From: Cocos nucifera | Taxonomy: Eukaryota > Streptophyta > Magnoliopsida > Arecales > Arecaceae | Reading direction: 5' to 3' | Length of the DNA stretch: 64,000 nucleotides | NCBI GenBank assembly: GCA_006176705.1 | Contig: QRFJ01003336.1 | Location: 133,015 to 197,014, forward strand | Part shown: positions 11,601-24,066 of the stretch, piece by piece | How positions within the stretch are numbered: the stretch's first letter is position 1 | How the letters are laid out: each line of letters opens with the position of its first letter | Position numbers and translations under genes: made by a program | The notes under the pieces: generated by a model | What the model saw: only the letters and a program-made list of their open reading frames with translations | What the model was told of the DNA's origin: nothing | Databases searched by the model: none

Positions 11601-12658
11601 ATAAGGTGACATTTATTCCATCTTCTTCTTCACCGGCTTTATGGATCATGACACACTTCTACCTAAGAAAAAGGACAAAGTGACACAAGGGGACGGGAAT
11701 CTTCATGGGAATGGTAAGAACCGTTGAAAAATTAGTTGGGGGCCCTCAGACACGTGAAGGGAAGGAAACCATGGCTGGCACCCATATAAAGAAAGAGGGA
11801 GTTGGTAGCGTGCCAACGTATCTTATCCCGTGAAGGTGGAGGATATACTTGCCGTTTACCTGCACAAGTTGTACGCCCATGTAATCTCCTTACATCCCAA
11901 GGCAGCGAAGTAAGATGTGATACCTAAAACAGTAGTGGTGCAATAAAAGAACCACCAAAATGCCAATGAATGCTTTACAAGATGAAAGAAAAATAAAGGG
12001 TACCAAACTTGTTCGGCGTATGAAGTTATCTAGGATTAGGTAGCACGATGCGGCACAAAAAGCCAGGATCAGGGCCTTTAATTACAAGGATCGTGGGAAC
12101 CCCATGCATTGTGAAGTGAGCTTACCATTTAAAAATTAATGGAAAAAAAAAAAAAATGCTCTAGTTGACCTTCACCCACTTGTAATGTGGGGTGGCTCGA
12201 TCTGTAGAACATCCAATTAAATATTGTTTCACTAATTGGACATGGCATGCGCAGCTAATCAAGGAACTAGGTTAAGTAGACCTTTACAATATTGTTCATA
12301 ATTAGTGCATTACCTGACCTTAATTTACGATCTTTCTCAATGATTTTTTTTCCCTTGCATCCTCCCAGTCTAATGATTTTGCAACATGAAGAGTCAATTT
12401 TATTACGAGCTCTGTTACATTTACCCACAAAACTTCATGGTTGCAAATTTGCAGCACTTGCAGTAGTTGTAGTTGCATTAGTCATTAGATGACGACCTAT
12501 TTTTTTAAAAAAAATTAATTCAGCCGTCTTGATACGCTGCCGCCTTTATTCCCCAAAAGAATCAAGCCAAGATTCAGGTCACCAGGCGTTAATTGCCCGC
12601 AGGTTGTCAGATGGGTGTTTTTCAAAATTTTGAATCCAAGATTTTCATTTTACCCTTA
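8680..12658. other. Intergenic DNA, no supported gene
   Basis: No ORF with a recognisable motif on either strand. From about 9,700 to 12,130 the plus strand is persistently purine-rich (many GGAA, GAAGAG and AAGGAA runs), and the minus-strand ORFs at 10,674-11,366 are the Leu/Phe/Ser-rich translations expected from the complementary pyrimidine-rich strand. Confidence 0.55.
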
Positions 12659-13245
12659 GGGACCATTGGTTTTCACGCCAGATTATCATATTTGACATAA
12701 AAAATGAAAGAAAGAGATGATAAAAAAAATGATAAGCCCTATGTTTATTTTTTGGAGAGCGAAAATAAAATTAATATCATAGAGAAATTGATATTTGATA
12801 AATTTTTGAGCAATGGTAATTCATACTCGACAAAAAAACCTCCAATAAAGCTATTTATATCATCATTGAATTTATTCTATTGTCTTCCTAAATTTATTTA
12901 ATAATTTTTTTTAAAAAAAAAGAAAGACGAAGATGATATTATGCAAAGGGCTATGAATTATAGTTATTATATAAAAACTAATTAGAGATGACGATGCTTT
13001 CTAGTATCAAAAAAATATTTTATATTGAAGAGTTTATTTATAAACTTAGTCATATTTCTATGTAAATTTACGTCCAACCAAATGTAGTAATCTTTTTTCA
13101 GTATCATTTTTCTGAGTAATTTTTTTACTAACCAAATATAGTAAAATTATTTTTCTTCAATCATTTTTTTAGATAAATAATTTTTAAAAACTGTTAGATC
13201 ATATATCTCATAATCCGACGTACCTCAACCAAATGGATCCTTGAT
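12659..13245. mobile_element. Possible degraded MITE (low support)
   Basis: An AT-rich ~590-bp segment. Its left edge (GGACCATTGGTT, then AGATTATCATAT) resembles the reverse complement of its right edge (GGATCCATTTGGTTG, then GGATTATGAGATAT). The arms are imperfect and no clear target duplication was found, so this could be chance in AT-rich DNA. Confidence 0.25.
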
Positions 13246-13806
13246 GTTTGTCTATAAAAAAAAATAAATGTTGCCATATATGATTGCTGGAAATTTACTA
13301 TAAAATAATATTAAATATATATATATTTTATTGGAGATAATCTTGTATAGAAATATTATCAAATTTTTAATAATGTGCCTAAATAAATAATTCATATAAT
13401 AATATTTTTCTCAATCCTTTTGTTCACTATTTATGATCTACTTATATAAACACTATCAATATTATCAATATTGGCTATTTTAAATATTAAAATATATTTA
13501 CATAGATCAATAAATATTTTTAAATTAATTAATATATTAACAAATTCATTTCTTATTATAGATAAATCTTAGTGTGTTTGAATGATAATTAATAATAGAT
13601 ATTTATTAATAAATATATCCATATATTAAATGTATTGTTATTTATAAATATTATTAATGAATAAATTAGTATATTTATAACATAATAAATTTAATATATG
13701 TTAATATAATTAATATTAATTATACTAATATAATCAATATAATATTAATATAGTATAAGTGAGGATATTTTTATTAAAAAATAATATTTTTAGATTATTG
13801 CCACTT

Positions 13807-13935
13807 GGTAATCTAGCATATATAGAAAAATAAATACCATTAGATAGTACTTATTTTGCTTCTCTTTCTTTCATCAACTTTTCATATGAAATATGGTTAT
13901 CTGATATGAAATTTATTTTTTCATGCTAGATTACC
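13807..13935. repeat. Short foldback with 13-bp perfect arms
   Basis: GGTAATCTAGCAT at 13,807-13,819 and its exact reverse complement at 13,923-13,935. Outside the arms, CACTTGG (left) and the reverse complement of CCAACTAG (right) are also similar. This is compatible with a small MITE of the same kind as the candidate at 12,659. Confidence 0.4.
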
Positions 13936-16900
13936 TCCAACTAGATGGCCCTTCACAAATCAGATATCAACCCAACCCAGTATATAATACTAGGGAATGT
14001 AATCAATTGGGATAGTATAATATCTCAACATGACATTCATGTGAGGAAGAAAAAACTCTAAAATTGGAGAAATTATACCCTACGTCATATAAATCAACCT
14101 TTGTGCATGCACCGTACCAATTACCTATTTTTTTCTGCTATGGGCTAATTACCGAGATGAGTGCATGATGCATGGTCATGTAGTGCATGTAGTATAGGGT
14201 ATATGGTTTCTACTGGAAGAAAGATAGTTATCCGATCTTTTTGTTATGAGGTGATAGCCTTCCGTCTTCCAAGTTATGCACCCAAATCCCTTCAAAAATT
14301 TCGTACACTACTTTGTCCCTGGTTCCCTCACATTACGACCACATTATAGGAGAGTATAAAACAAATCAGGAGTACGTCTGCCTAAGAATTATCGACATTG
14401 GATACCTTGAAAGCTTTTGCGCTGCAGGTGGTATTTGACAGTCGTGGTGGATGCACCGTCTGCAAGTCCACCACCAAGGTAGGCCCTCAAAGATTGGTAT
14501 CTTACATGCAAAATTTTATAACGACCACCACAAGAGCCAAAATCGCTAGGGTGAGAGGGATGGTACAGGAAGAAAGAAAAGACCGTATGTATGTAGGAAT
14601 CAGCTATCACCAGCAAAGTGAAATCAGCTGGGAAATAACATGTAAAACTTTATTCTCCTTTTTTTTTAAAAAAAAAAAAAAAAAAACGTCTGAGACTTTT
14701 ACAGGTGTAGCATGATGGGTGAATACTTCCTTTTTAATTTTATTAAAAGGACCACCAAGCCATGAGCAGGTCTAAAATCACAAGCACTGAAGCCTTTCAC
14801 GTCTGCCTTTGAAAAGAGTTCCTCCACCAGTTGATATCCAAGGCATTTGCTGAGCTCCTTCTAAATGATTGCAAGCAGGGATTCAGATTTTCCTTTTCCT
14901 TTTCCCGGATATAACCTCTGGCCGCTCCTTTTTGCGAGTTTCCAAACCTACAAGTGAACATCGTACAGGGGCTGTTCCTTTCACGCCGCGACCAACAGCT
15001 TATTAGGAGCATATTAATTATGAACAGGGACAGCTAGCTAGCTAGAGACGCGCATTAGGGAATAGACGATGTCTCCCATGGCTGCTGTGCTAGCTATTTT
15101 GACTCTTGCGGTGGTCGGTACAACTGCAAGTCTAACACTAAGATAGGCTGCCACACCAATCTCTTTTAATTAAATTTACTTGTGGAGCTATATAGTATTT
15201 TATGCCAACTACCGCTAGACCTGTGGTATTGATTGCAGTAACAAATTATAATAATCCCCACACAGGGTTTACAGCATTAAGAGCGACATAAGTATGCGTG
15301 GTGTGATGTCTTTCACCTAAATCTATGTTGTACTTGCTCTGAAGGTAAAGTCATTATGTAGCCTTCTTTGTTTGGAACAGTGCGTACGTAATTGGCAACT
15401 TGTAGGATATGTAAATTTTTCACAAATTAATGATGTATATAAAATAAACTATCGATCGGTTTTAGAAGCGTTGGGAGGTTTATCAACCGCCCGACTCAAT
15501 GATAGCCTTGTGGATACCTTGCACCCTGCAGCAATGAGATCAACTTGCGTTAAGGATTCTTTCGGTTGCGGATGCCTTGATGCAAGGAAGCACAGAGGCG
15601 ATGGCGCTAGATCCCAAGACATTTGTTTATTATTTCATAGCTAGGACAATGGACAGATTCGTCTGAGCAAATCCTACCTTCTTGCCACTTGTAATCCTCC
15701 ATCCAAGCATTTCCTACTCCCACTTTGAAAAGCTCACGACTTTGAATGGAGTGAAGTCACTTGCTGCTCCTTAAAAATAGAACTAGCTAGGTACGAAAAA
15801 GATGAGATACAAGAAACTAATAGATATTAGCATAGGCATTTAATCTACTTATTGCTCGGGAACATGCTCAAAAGATGCTCAGGTAATATGCAGCGTATCT
15901 TTTTTTAAAGAAAAAAAAGACTAAGAGAGAGAGATCAGAGAGATGCGCATTCACCATGTGCTGAAAGGATTAATCCCTAGGAATTTGGCAAATGGGTAAC
16001 TTGGAGTAATCATGGAATGTCACATTTTTACATGTCTTGCTCACGTTGGAGCACCTTGCAACCCGCGTGATTGCGGTCATTTTTTTCTGGTCGACGCCGG
16101 AAAACGGAAGCCCATTGCCCATAAGACGCGCTAAACTTCCGGTTGCGTCCAGGGCGCCTGCTCAACTTGCATGCGGTAATTCAACTGCAGAGTGTACGAG
16201 TCGTTAAGGAACATCCAGTACGCGCAATTATGAAGTCTGTTTCCGCTGCAAGCTAGAGTGTTTGGTCCGTGATACGGCTTTGGTGACATGTGACTAAGCG
16301 ATCCCAAAGATGGCATTTGGTAACCCAAATAAGGTAATCAAGATGATTTTATACCCCTGGTGGTTTTTATCCATAAATAATTCTTGATCTTATAAGATCT
16401 TATGATCAAACATCTCTGGATATCCATAAATAATCTATTTTATATCCTATAGAAATCTAATCATAGCAAACATATTTCATTATATATATATATATATATA
16501 TATATAATAAAATTAATATTTTATTTATAATAATATATTTTTATTTCAATACTAATATTTATTTTGATTAAGAAATTAAACAAGTCAAATAAAACTAATA
16601 TATTTAATAATATCATATTATAAATATAAATTATAATAATATATTTATAATCGAATAATAATATGTCAATAATATATAATATGTTAGCTATATTGATGTA
16701 CTGTTTTTTTTTTTAATTGATCGATAGGCTTTTTTTTTTATCTCCATAAATTATTATATTGTGCTGATTTTGAATCCCAACCTTAAAGATGGATTTTTCA
16801 TCTCCGAATTACGTTAATATGACAAGTAAGCATAATTTAGAATTACTATCATATAAGGTCATTAGAATATAATTAAATTACATAATCTCACCATCTTTTG

Positions 16901-17587
16901 GATGGTTAGCCTATGCGGAAGGCCTATACCATGTTCCATGATGAAAACAAAATTTCCATCCTGCAGGAGTGGATCTGACTCGAGTGTTGCTGTTTCCACC
17001 TAAAAAAAAGCATGGTAGAAAAAAAAAAATGCATCGAATCTGAATCTGTGGCAGCGTACTCCATACTTGTTACCCATCAAGTGTATTATACTTTCACTGA
17101 GTCGATTTTATTGTACCATTTATTAAGCCATACCCCTTTCCCCTTTTTCCTTTTTTTCTTCCCTTTGGTGACCAGTAGAGTCTCCTACAGAAGACACCAT
17201 ATGATAGAAGACAACATATACGGCCCAGCAGCGTATAGGTACCATGCACGGATCCATACACGACGCATATGGTCCATGGAGTCCCGTCCACTGCCACGAC
17301 CTTCTTTGTTCTAATACTGGTTCTTGCCATCTGTTCCTTATGGTGGAACCATACGTGCCACTATTAATTTTAAGAGAAGTCCTATCGCTCACAATAGGGT
17401 CAGGGATCCGATGTTCGGTTAAATTCTATTTCGTGGCCTTGTTGGCCTTTTGTTGAGGAAAAAAATAAATGCCATATTAAACATTTAAAATGACTCCAAA
17501 AAAAGTGCATGTGCTTTCTAAAAACGCTTGTCTATTTTTTAACCTCCTTGACGTGATATTTTGCATGAAAAAATATAACTTACATTC

Positions 17588-17618
<31 letters not shown>

Positions 17619-20368
17619 GGGAGAAAGAACCTCATGATTAAATGTTATTCTCCAAAAGGAAAGTAATTAATGCCGCATCTTGTTCTATCATTCTGTTCGT
17701 TCGGAACATATTTCACTTATATATATTTTAAATAATGAATATTTTTTTAAAAATTAATGTCTGTTGATACTCAATTCACCTCCAACCCCACACCCTACAA
17801 AAAAAAATATAAATAAATAAATAAATAAAATAAAAAGCTGCTCAAACTTTACAAAATCATATATAATCTTGAGTAAATAATCGATCATTAATTTTTACAC
17901 CATCCAAACTAAGATGTAAATGATGAGAATATATGTAAAAGGGTACATATATCTTATAGTTCTATACCGTGGCATCTTAATGCATTAATGAGAAAGCTCT
18001 CTATTTTATCAAAAGAAAAAAAGAAAAAAAAAAGGTACTATTGTAGGGGCACATGAATAGGCTGTAGCTTTTAAAGGATAAAATAATACACGTGAAGAAA
18101 TTTAGAAAAATTATCACTTCTTGATGGAAAAAAAAAAATACAATTTGAATGCATGGTTGGGTTCATTATTTATTTTTCGATGCCACATCCCAGACTTTTT
18201 TCCTTTTTCCTCCTACTTTGCTATTCAACACATACCTCAAAATACATCTGGATGGTGATCAGGTCAGATGGCATCCTTATTTATAATCTTGACTTGGTTG
18301 TACCATATTCTTCATTTAGTTTGCAAATTCCTTCCTTTGGCTCGGACAAATTTCCGAACATGAGAAGCCTCTCGTATGCAGGTAACTTGGTCGCTTGACC
18401 ACGCGGGGACCTGGGAGAAGAAACCTGAGGTAGAACCCGAGGGTTCACCACAAAAAAATCGGAAGTTCTACTCCACGCAAGCGTTATGGGCCCGGCCCCC
18501 TCTGGATTCCAGGCCACTTGACCTCTTCTAGTCCATCGCCAAGGATCCAAGGGCATGGTGTGGTGGTAAAACTCAGATCCACCTGAATGTAAAAATCATA
18601 CTGGGCTAAAATTTTATTTTCAGTAAATAGGCCAGGTTTGATTCTAACCTTGCATTTGATGCAGATACCACTAGACTCCTTGATGGTGCCGTGTCAAATG
18701 CTTCCAATATATGTAGGGAGTTGGATTTTGACCAAGAATTCTAAAGGCCGATATCTAGATAATCTCAGCAAGTGATTGATATCTGAGATTTATCACATTT
18801 TATCGTGGCCAAGATAAATAATGCAAAAATTAGCAAAAAGATCGAGATGTTTCAAGGCCTCGGCAGCTGATAGAGAACGGAGATAATAGCTTATAGACAC
18901 TTATTTTATAGCTTGTAATGGAAGATTATTGGGAATTAAGGAAAAAAGGATTGAAATATCTGGATTGATAACTTTTTGGCTGGTATCTTAAGACGTTAAT
19001 TTATTTAGGTCGAGATATCAAGGGCCAGAATTCCATAGGTCACACGTATGTTACCGGGTAGAGTCTGAAACCAACATCAATGGCCTGAGATTAGAGCTTT
19101 GATTTTGACTGGGAGCCACCCAGGAAGACTCCTCTAAAACGCCTCAGATGAAGTGCATTAGTGATAGGCAAGGCTGCCGGGGGTGGCACTGGAAGCCGTG
19201 ATGGTTGTCAGGTGTTCTATGTTGAGGAAATCGTCATGGATGAGGCAGTGGAGATGGAGGACCAGGCACCAACTGGGGTAAGCAGGTGTAGACCCAAGCC
19301 ACAAATCTGATTCGCAGTCGACCCATTTTAAGCAGGTTCAGTTTGGTATAAATGAGCCACGTCATAAATGGGACCATCCATCTTGTTTCTATAAATAAAT
19401 AAACACGCCTAGTTTAGATCTTTGACCTGTTAAATTTGTTTGGACCTGTTTGATATTTGGACCTTTGGTCATGACCCAACTAGTCCGATCCGCTTTAAAA
19501 CAAGCTTGGCTATTTAGACCTACTTGATATGTTTAAGACCAGCTTAAGCAGTTTTAAATCCATTTAAGATTGCTACCAAAAAATAAAAGAAGAAAAGTCC
19601 ATTTAATCCAATTCGACTCATTTTATCATGTAGCTCGTGTAGGTTGGGTCGCATTACCATTTGCGTTTGGATTTTTTTTATATATTTAATAAATGAGGCT
19701 AAATTAAAATTGTTAGATTTTTTTGACTCTGGCCATATCCAGCTCGATTCACCGACCCAAAACAATTGCACCTTTAAGGCTATTATTGTTCGGGAAGAAG
19801 AATATATCGATACAACTTGCACAGGGCAACAGATGATGGTATTACGTTGCAAGAGAGATTTACGCAAAATATTCTAATGGAATAGTAGACAAGGCTGGGG
19901 CAACGTGCCTTGATGGAGCTCGTTGGAAAGTTTCTTGGGAAAGAATTTTCTATAAGGTTCGTTGAAAAATAGTTAAAGGTTGAATTTGCTAGGAAATTTC
20001 TTCGTATTGACTTTGTCTCATGGGATTTTTCTCGAAGGAAGAAGACAAGGCACGGCTGTTGTTGAGAAAGCCCATGCGTTGAGGCTGGAAATTGGCATGC
20101 TGATCATCCCATGTTCCTATGGATATTGAGATCAAGAAGAGCATCTAGCATCGCTACTATTCCGGGGAAGCAGCTAAATTTAGGGCTTCTTTTATTAGGC
20201 TCGATTGTCTATAGGAATTGGACATATCGAGGTATGTCCGATGCATATTTTCCTAGAGGCCCAGCATAATCTCAGTCTAAATTTCATTTATATGGCTGAA
20301 GAAGAAAAAGACCTCGTACGTTTTGTTTTTCCTCCCCACCCATCGTATAGAATTTTTTTTATCAGACT
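13936..20368. other. Intergenic DNA, no supported gene
   Basis: AT-rich, with simple repeats: an (AT)n tract at 16,481-16,506, a 27-base T run at about 17,592-17,618 and an AAAT-rich patch near 17,810-17,835. 19,300-19,870 shows a loose repetition of GACC(T/C)(A/G)(T/C)TT-like words typical of decayed plant repeats. A 25-codon ORF at 15,069-15,146 looks like a signal peptide but has no continuation (see findings). Confidence 0.55.
16481..16506. repeat. (AT)n microsatellite
   Basis: Uninterrupted TA/AT tract inside AT-rich intergenic sequence. Confidence 0.9.
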
Positions 20369-21022
20369 TGTTGCTCTTGGATCTTCCAATTTGAGGTTGG
20401 CTGACAAGGATAGAAAAGCTCGATCATCGAGAAATATGAGATCGAGGATGAATTTTTGCTGGAGCTTCGCTCATTCATCTGCAATAAAGTTTCCACCAGA
20501 ATGTTCTTCGGTAAAGATCCTTCGACGCTCAAGTTAGAAGATTGGAGAATAATGAGAAGAAAAAACGTCGAATTGAATGGCTTACCTGAAGGGTCCCGGA
20601 GCTCTTTTATTTATAGGGGAGGAATTGGAGTCATATCTATTTCGAACTCTAACGGCTTTCCGAGTTCGTCGCTCTGGATTAATTCAGAAGATTTATTTTC
20701 TTCTTGAAAGACGAGATTGCGATAGATTCTTCCTTTATCCGAGTTTTTCGATTCAGAGAGGATGCAATTTCAGCAAGAATGGTTGTAGGTCGGTCATTGA
20801 CCAGCTATGAGCCTATTCATATAGCTCGACGGCCAACCTGAATCCGACGAGGACGAGGTATGAAGACCTACATCGTTTTGCTAGGAAGTGATCTTCAGTA
20901 GGTCGGACGAAATTGTAGGTCGGCTTAGGCCGACCAACAGCTAACCGCGGGCGAAGTATCGCATCGTTCCGCTCAAACGATCCATTGGAATAGGTCGGTA
21001 GCCGATCCTAAACAGGTCGAGG
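20369..21022 (-). mobile_element. LTR of the A/B gypsy family (half of a foldback pair)
   Basis: Starts TGTTGCTCTTGGATC and follows the LTRs of elements A and B base by base with scattered changes, including the TATA-bearing segment TTTATTTATAGG and the late block GATCCTAAACAGGTCGAGGCC. It lacks the terminal CCCCATTCCACAATA found in intact copies and instead runs into an inverted second copy at about 21,023. No primer-site sequence lies outside its left edge, so it derives from a solo or 3' LTR, not a 5' LTR. Confidence 0.8.
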
Positions 21023-21514
21023 CCTGTTTGGCTTTCATACCTCATCTTCGTCGGATTCAGGTCAGCCCCCGAGCTACATGAATAGGTTCATAGCTCGTCA
21101 ATGACCGACTTACAACCATTCCTGCTGAAACTGCGTCCTCTCCGAATCGAAAAATTTAGATAAAGGAAGAATCTTTCGTAATCTCGTCTTCCAAGAAGAA
21201 AAGAAATCTTCCGAATCAATGCAGGACGATAAAATTGGAAAGCCATTATAGTCCGAAATGGATACGACTTCAACTTCTCTATAAATAAAGGGGCTCCAAA
21301 ACCCTCCAGATAGGTCATTTAATTCGATGCTTTCTCTCTCAATCTTCTAACTTGAGCGTCGAAGGGTCTTCACCGGAGAACACTCTGATGGAGACTTTAT
21401 TGCAAATGAACGGACGAAGTTCCAGCAAAATTCATCCTCAGCCTTATATTCCTCGATGGCCGAGCTCCTTCATCCTCGTCGGCCGATCTCAAGTCGGAAG
21501 ATCCAGAAGCAACA
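21023..21514 (+). mobile_element. Inverted, truncated LTR of the A/B family
   Basis: Reverse-complement relative of the preceding LTR. It ends GATCCAGAAGCAACA at 21,514, the element-strand 3' terminus of the family, and carries the plus-strand TATA sequence CTATAAATAAAGG near 21,280. The first ~160 bp of the LTR (element sense) are missing at the junction with the other copy. With 20,369-21,022 it forms an imperfect ~490-bp-arm inverted repeat. Confidence 0.8.
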
Positions 21515-22935
21515 GAATCTAATAGAAAATCCAGCCCCAACCTAGTGGATTTTCTCAATATATGAGGAACTGATGGTCCGCTGGCACGTGTGTTTAGGCA
21601 GGCATCACTGTCCAGTGAAACCAAGTATCTGAATTTGTCCAAAAAGAAAGAAGGCATTGCAAGACTTTCAGCACGGAATCTACAAGTAGTTTGTTTTTCA
21701 CGTGGGAGGATCGGACATGCTCCCTGGTTATGGACTTATGGTTGACGTCCTATGGGAATTGCTCACGCGGTGATGGAAGCACAAATGGCACAAAGCGAGC
21801 GTTTGCTCCTCATTATGCGATGGGATTAATGGGGAGATTATTCCACATCGGATTCGGAGGCACAACCTATGGAAGTCATAATGGACCCCCCCCCCCCCCC
21901 CCGCCCCCCCATTTTTTTTTTGGATACAAATAATGGACGGTTTTGAAGGGACGGAAAAATATCTCATAAGAACGGGAGGTCAACAAGTCCAACCATTAAT
22001 TGGACGTGGATCTAGTTCATCGAACCCGTCCAACATCCTTGTGATTGAAGAACCTGGGCCGCCCAAGCCAGTTGAGGATTTGCGGCTACCACAATCCTAA
22101 GCCCGTGAAGCGTGAGTCTAGCCATTTGAGGAACTGCAACCCAACTCGTCAATATTCTAAGACCAAGCTAAGACCAAGAAATCCGTCTCAGCCAAGACTG
22201 GATGACCGTGATGTTTGAGATTTAGATCAGTAATTAGGACACCTTCCACGCTCTGACCGTATGGCGGATGGGCATTTGGTTCACCGCTATTGGAGGAGGT
22301 CATCTTCAATTGTGAAGATGAGAAAAAGAAAGAAGGGCTGGTGGTGAGCTCCTCCCTTTATATCATTGAGAGGAAAAGAGAGTAGAAAGAGGAGAGAGAC
22401 GTAGGCGGTTAATACATTTTTGAAAATCCTTTTCTCAGATTCTAGCCTAATTTTAAAATATTTCTTCTTATTATTTCTTATTATTCCTTGGAAGAAGAGA
22501 GAGGGGATATTTATAGGAAAAGGAGAGGGATAATTAGCCAGGCATGAGATAATTAAGATGATGGGAGAGTGTATATATTTTCCTAGTTATTGAAATTTTG
22601 ATGCTAGAAGTTGGAAGTTTAGAGATTCAAACATCGAGAATTTGTCGTTTGAACTCTTGGATGGCTTTTTTTCTTAGTAAAGCCACTCTTTTTTGTGCTT
22701 CATGCATGTCAAAATTTTAAAATCTGAACGATAGATTACCTGAGCTTATGTACCCCATGAAAATACCTACCATAAATACCCCTTAATCCATCACTCCAAT
22801 TTTAACTTCCTTCGCTTAAAAATAGGTGAACTATAGAGAGGCCCCAGTATGGGCTTTGATATCGAGAAGAGTAGAGGATCCCTGATGAAATCCTCCCTTA
22901 AAGTGTGCTTGATACTGGTGCAGATAGAGGTTGAG
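21515..22935. other. Intergenic DNA between the foldback LTRs and element A
   Basis: No supported gene. Contains a C17-G-C7 homopolymer at 21,886-21,910 and purine-rich stretches around 22,310-22,420. The short ORFs show no recognisable domain. Confidence 0.6.
21886..21910. repeat. Poly-C tract
   Basis: Seventeen Cs, one G, then seven Cs, followed by a T run. The minus strand is an almost pure G run that could form a G-quadruplex. Length may also be affected by sequencing slippage. Confidence 0.85.
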
Positions 22936-22940
22936 GGACT

Positions 22941-23625
22941 TGTTGCTCCTGGATCTCTCGGTTTGAGATCGACCGACGAGGATGGAGGAGCTCGGCCACC
23001 GAGGAATATGAGGTCGAGGATAAACTTTCGCTGAAACTTTGCCCGTTCACCTATAATAAAGTCTCCATTGGAGTGTTCTCCGGTAAAGACCCTCTGACGC
23101 TCAAGTTAGGAGATTGGAGAACGATGAGGAGAGAAAGTGTTAAATTGAGTGGCATATCTAGAGGATCTCAGAACCCCTTTATTTATAGGAGAGGAGTTAC
23201 AATCGTATCCATTTCGGACTCTAACTGCTTTCCGAGTTTGTCGCTCTGGATTGATTCAAAAGATTTCTTTCTTTCTTGAGAGATGGGATTGCGAAAGATT
23301 CTTCCTTTATTCGAGTTTTTCGATTCAGAGAGGATGCAGTTTCAGCAAAAACGATTGTAGGTCAGCCATCGACGAACTATGATAGATCATCCTATTCATG
23401 TAGCTCAGCGATCAATCTGGACCTGACGAGGATGAGGTTTGAAGGCCTACATTATTTTGCTAGGAAGCGATCTTCAGTAGGTTGGTCGGAATTGTAGGTT
23501 GGCTTAGGTCGATCTACAGCTAACCATGGATAAAGTGTCGCATCGTTCCGCTCAGAAGATCCATTAGGATAGGTCGACGGTCGATCCTAAACAGACTGAG
23601 GCCGCACCAACCCCATTCCACAATA
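22941..23625 (-). repeat. Element A 3' LTR
   Basis: 685 bp. On the element strand it begins TATTGTGGAATGGGG and ends GGAGCAACA. The begin point is fixed by the target duplication and by the polypurine tract that abuts it. Against the 5' LTR I count about 43 differences in the first ~260 bp, nearly all transitions. Confidence 0.9.
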
Positions 23626-23641
23626 GTTTGCCCCCCCACTT
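23626..23641 (-). other. Element A polypurine tract
   Basis: On the element strand AAGTGGGGGGGCAAAC, directly abutting the 3' LTR start TATTGTGG. It serves as plus-strand primer in reverse transcription. Confidence 0.8.
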
Positions 23642-24066
23642 ACGAGGTCGATCTACCTCTGAGTGACCGATGTAAGTACCATGTCAAAGCCGAGACCGAT
23701 CCTCGAATCGTGACCGCATTGCAGTATTGGAGATCAGTAGCATGATAAGATTGGGAGAAGTTTAACGACCATGAAATCTAACCGTCCGTTGCTTTGATCT
23801 GGATTTGTCCATTCTGATCAATTAGTATCTGACACCTGGTGAAGATCTAGAAGGGTAGATGAAACGAGAGTAGATCAGAGTTGTCCATGCCTCTTATAAA
23901 TAGGGATCAATGTTATTCTTTTTGACTGTTACTGTTGCTTAAAGGATGAACTCTGGCACTTTGCGTGTGAGGAATAGCTCGGACTTAGCCGAGCTACTGT
24001 CGATCCCGCCTTAACTTCCCTCATTGCTCGGCCTCCTCGCCCCTTAGGTCAGTCTTTTCGACACTC

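Noticed and set aside
15372..15644. 90-codon ORF with a Cys-rich end
   Set aside because: Several frames on both strands are open here and none shows a known motif.
16131..16328. 65-codon minus-strand ORF in a GC-richer island
   Set aside because: No similarity recognised and no gene signals around it.
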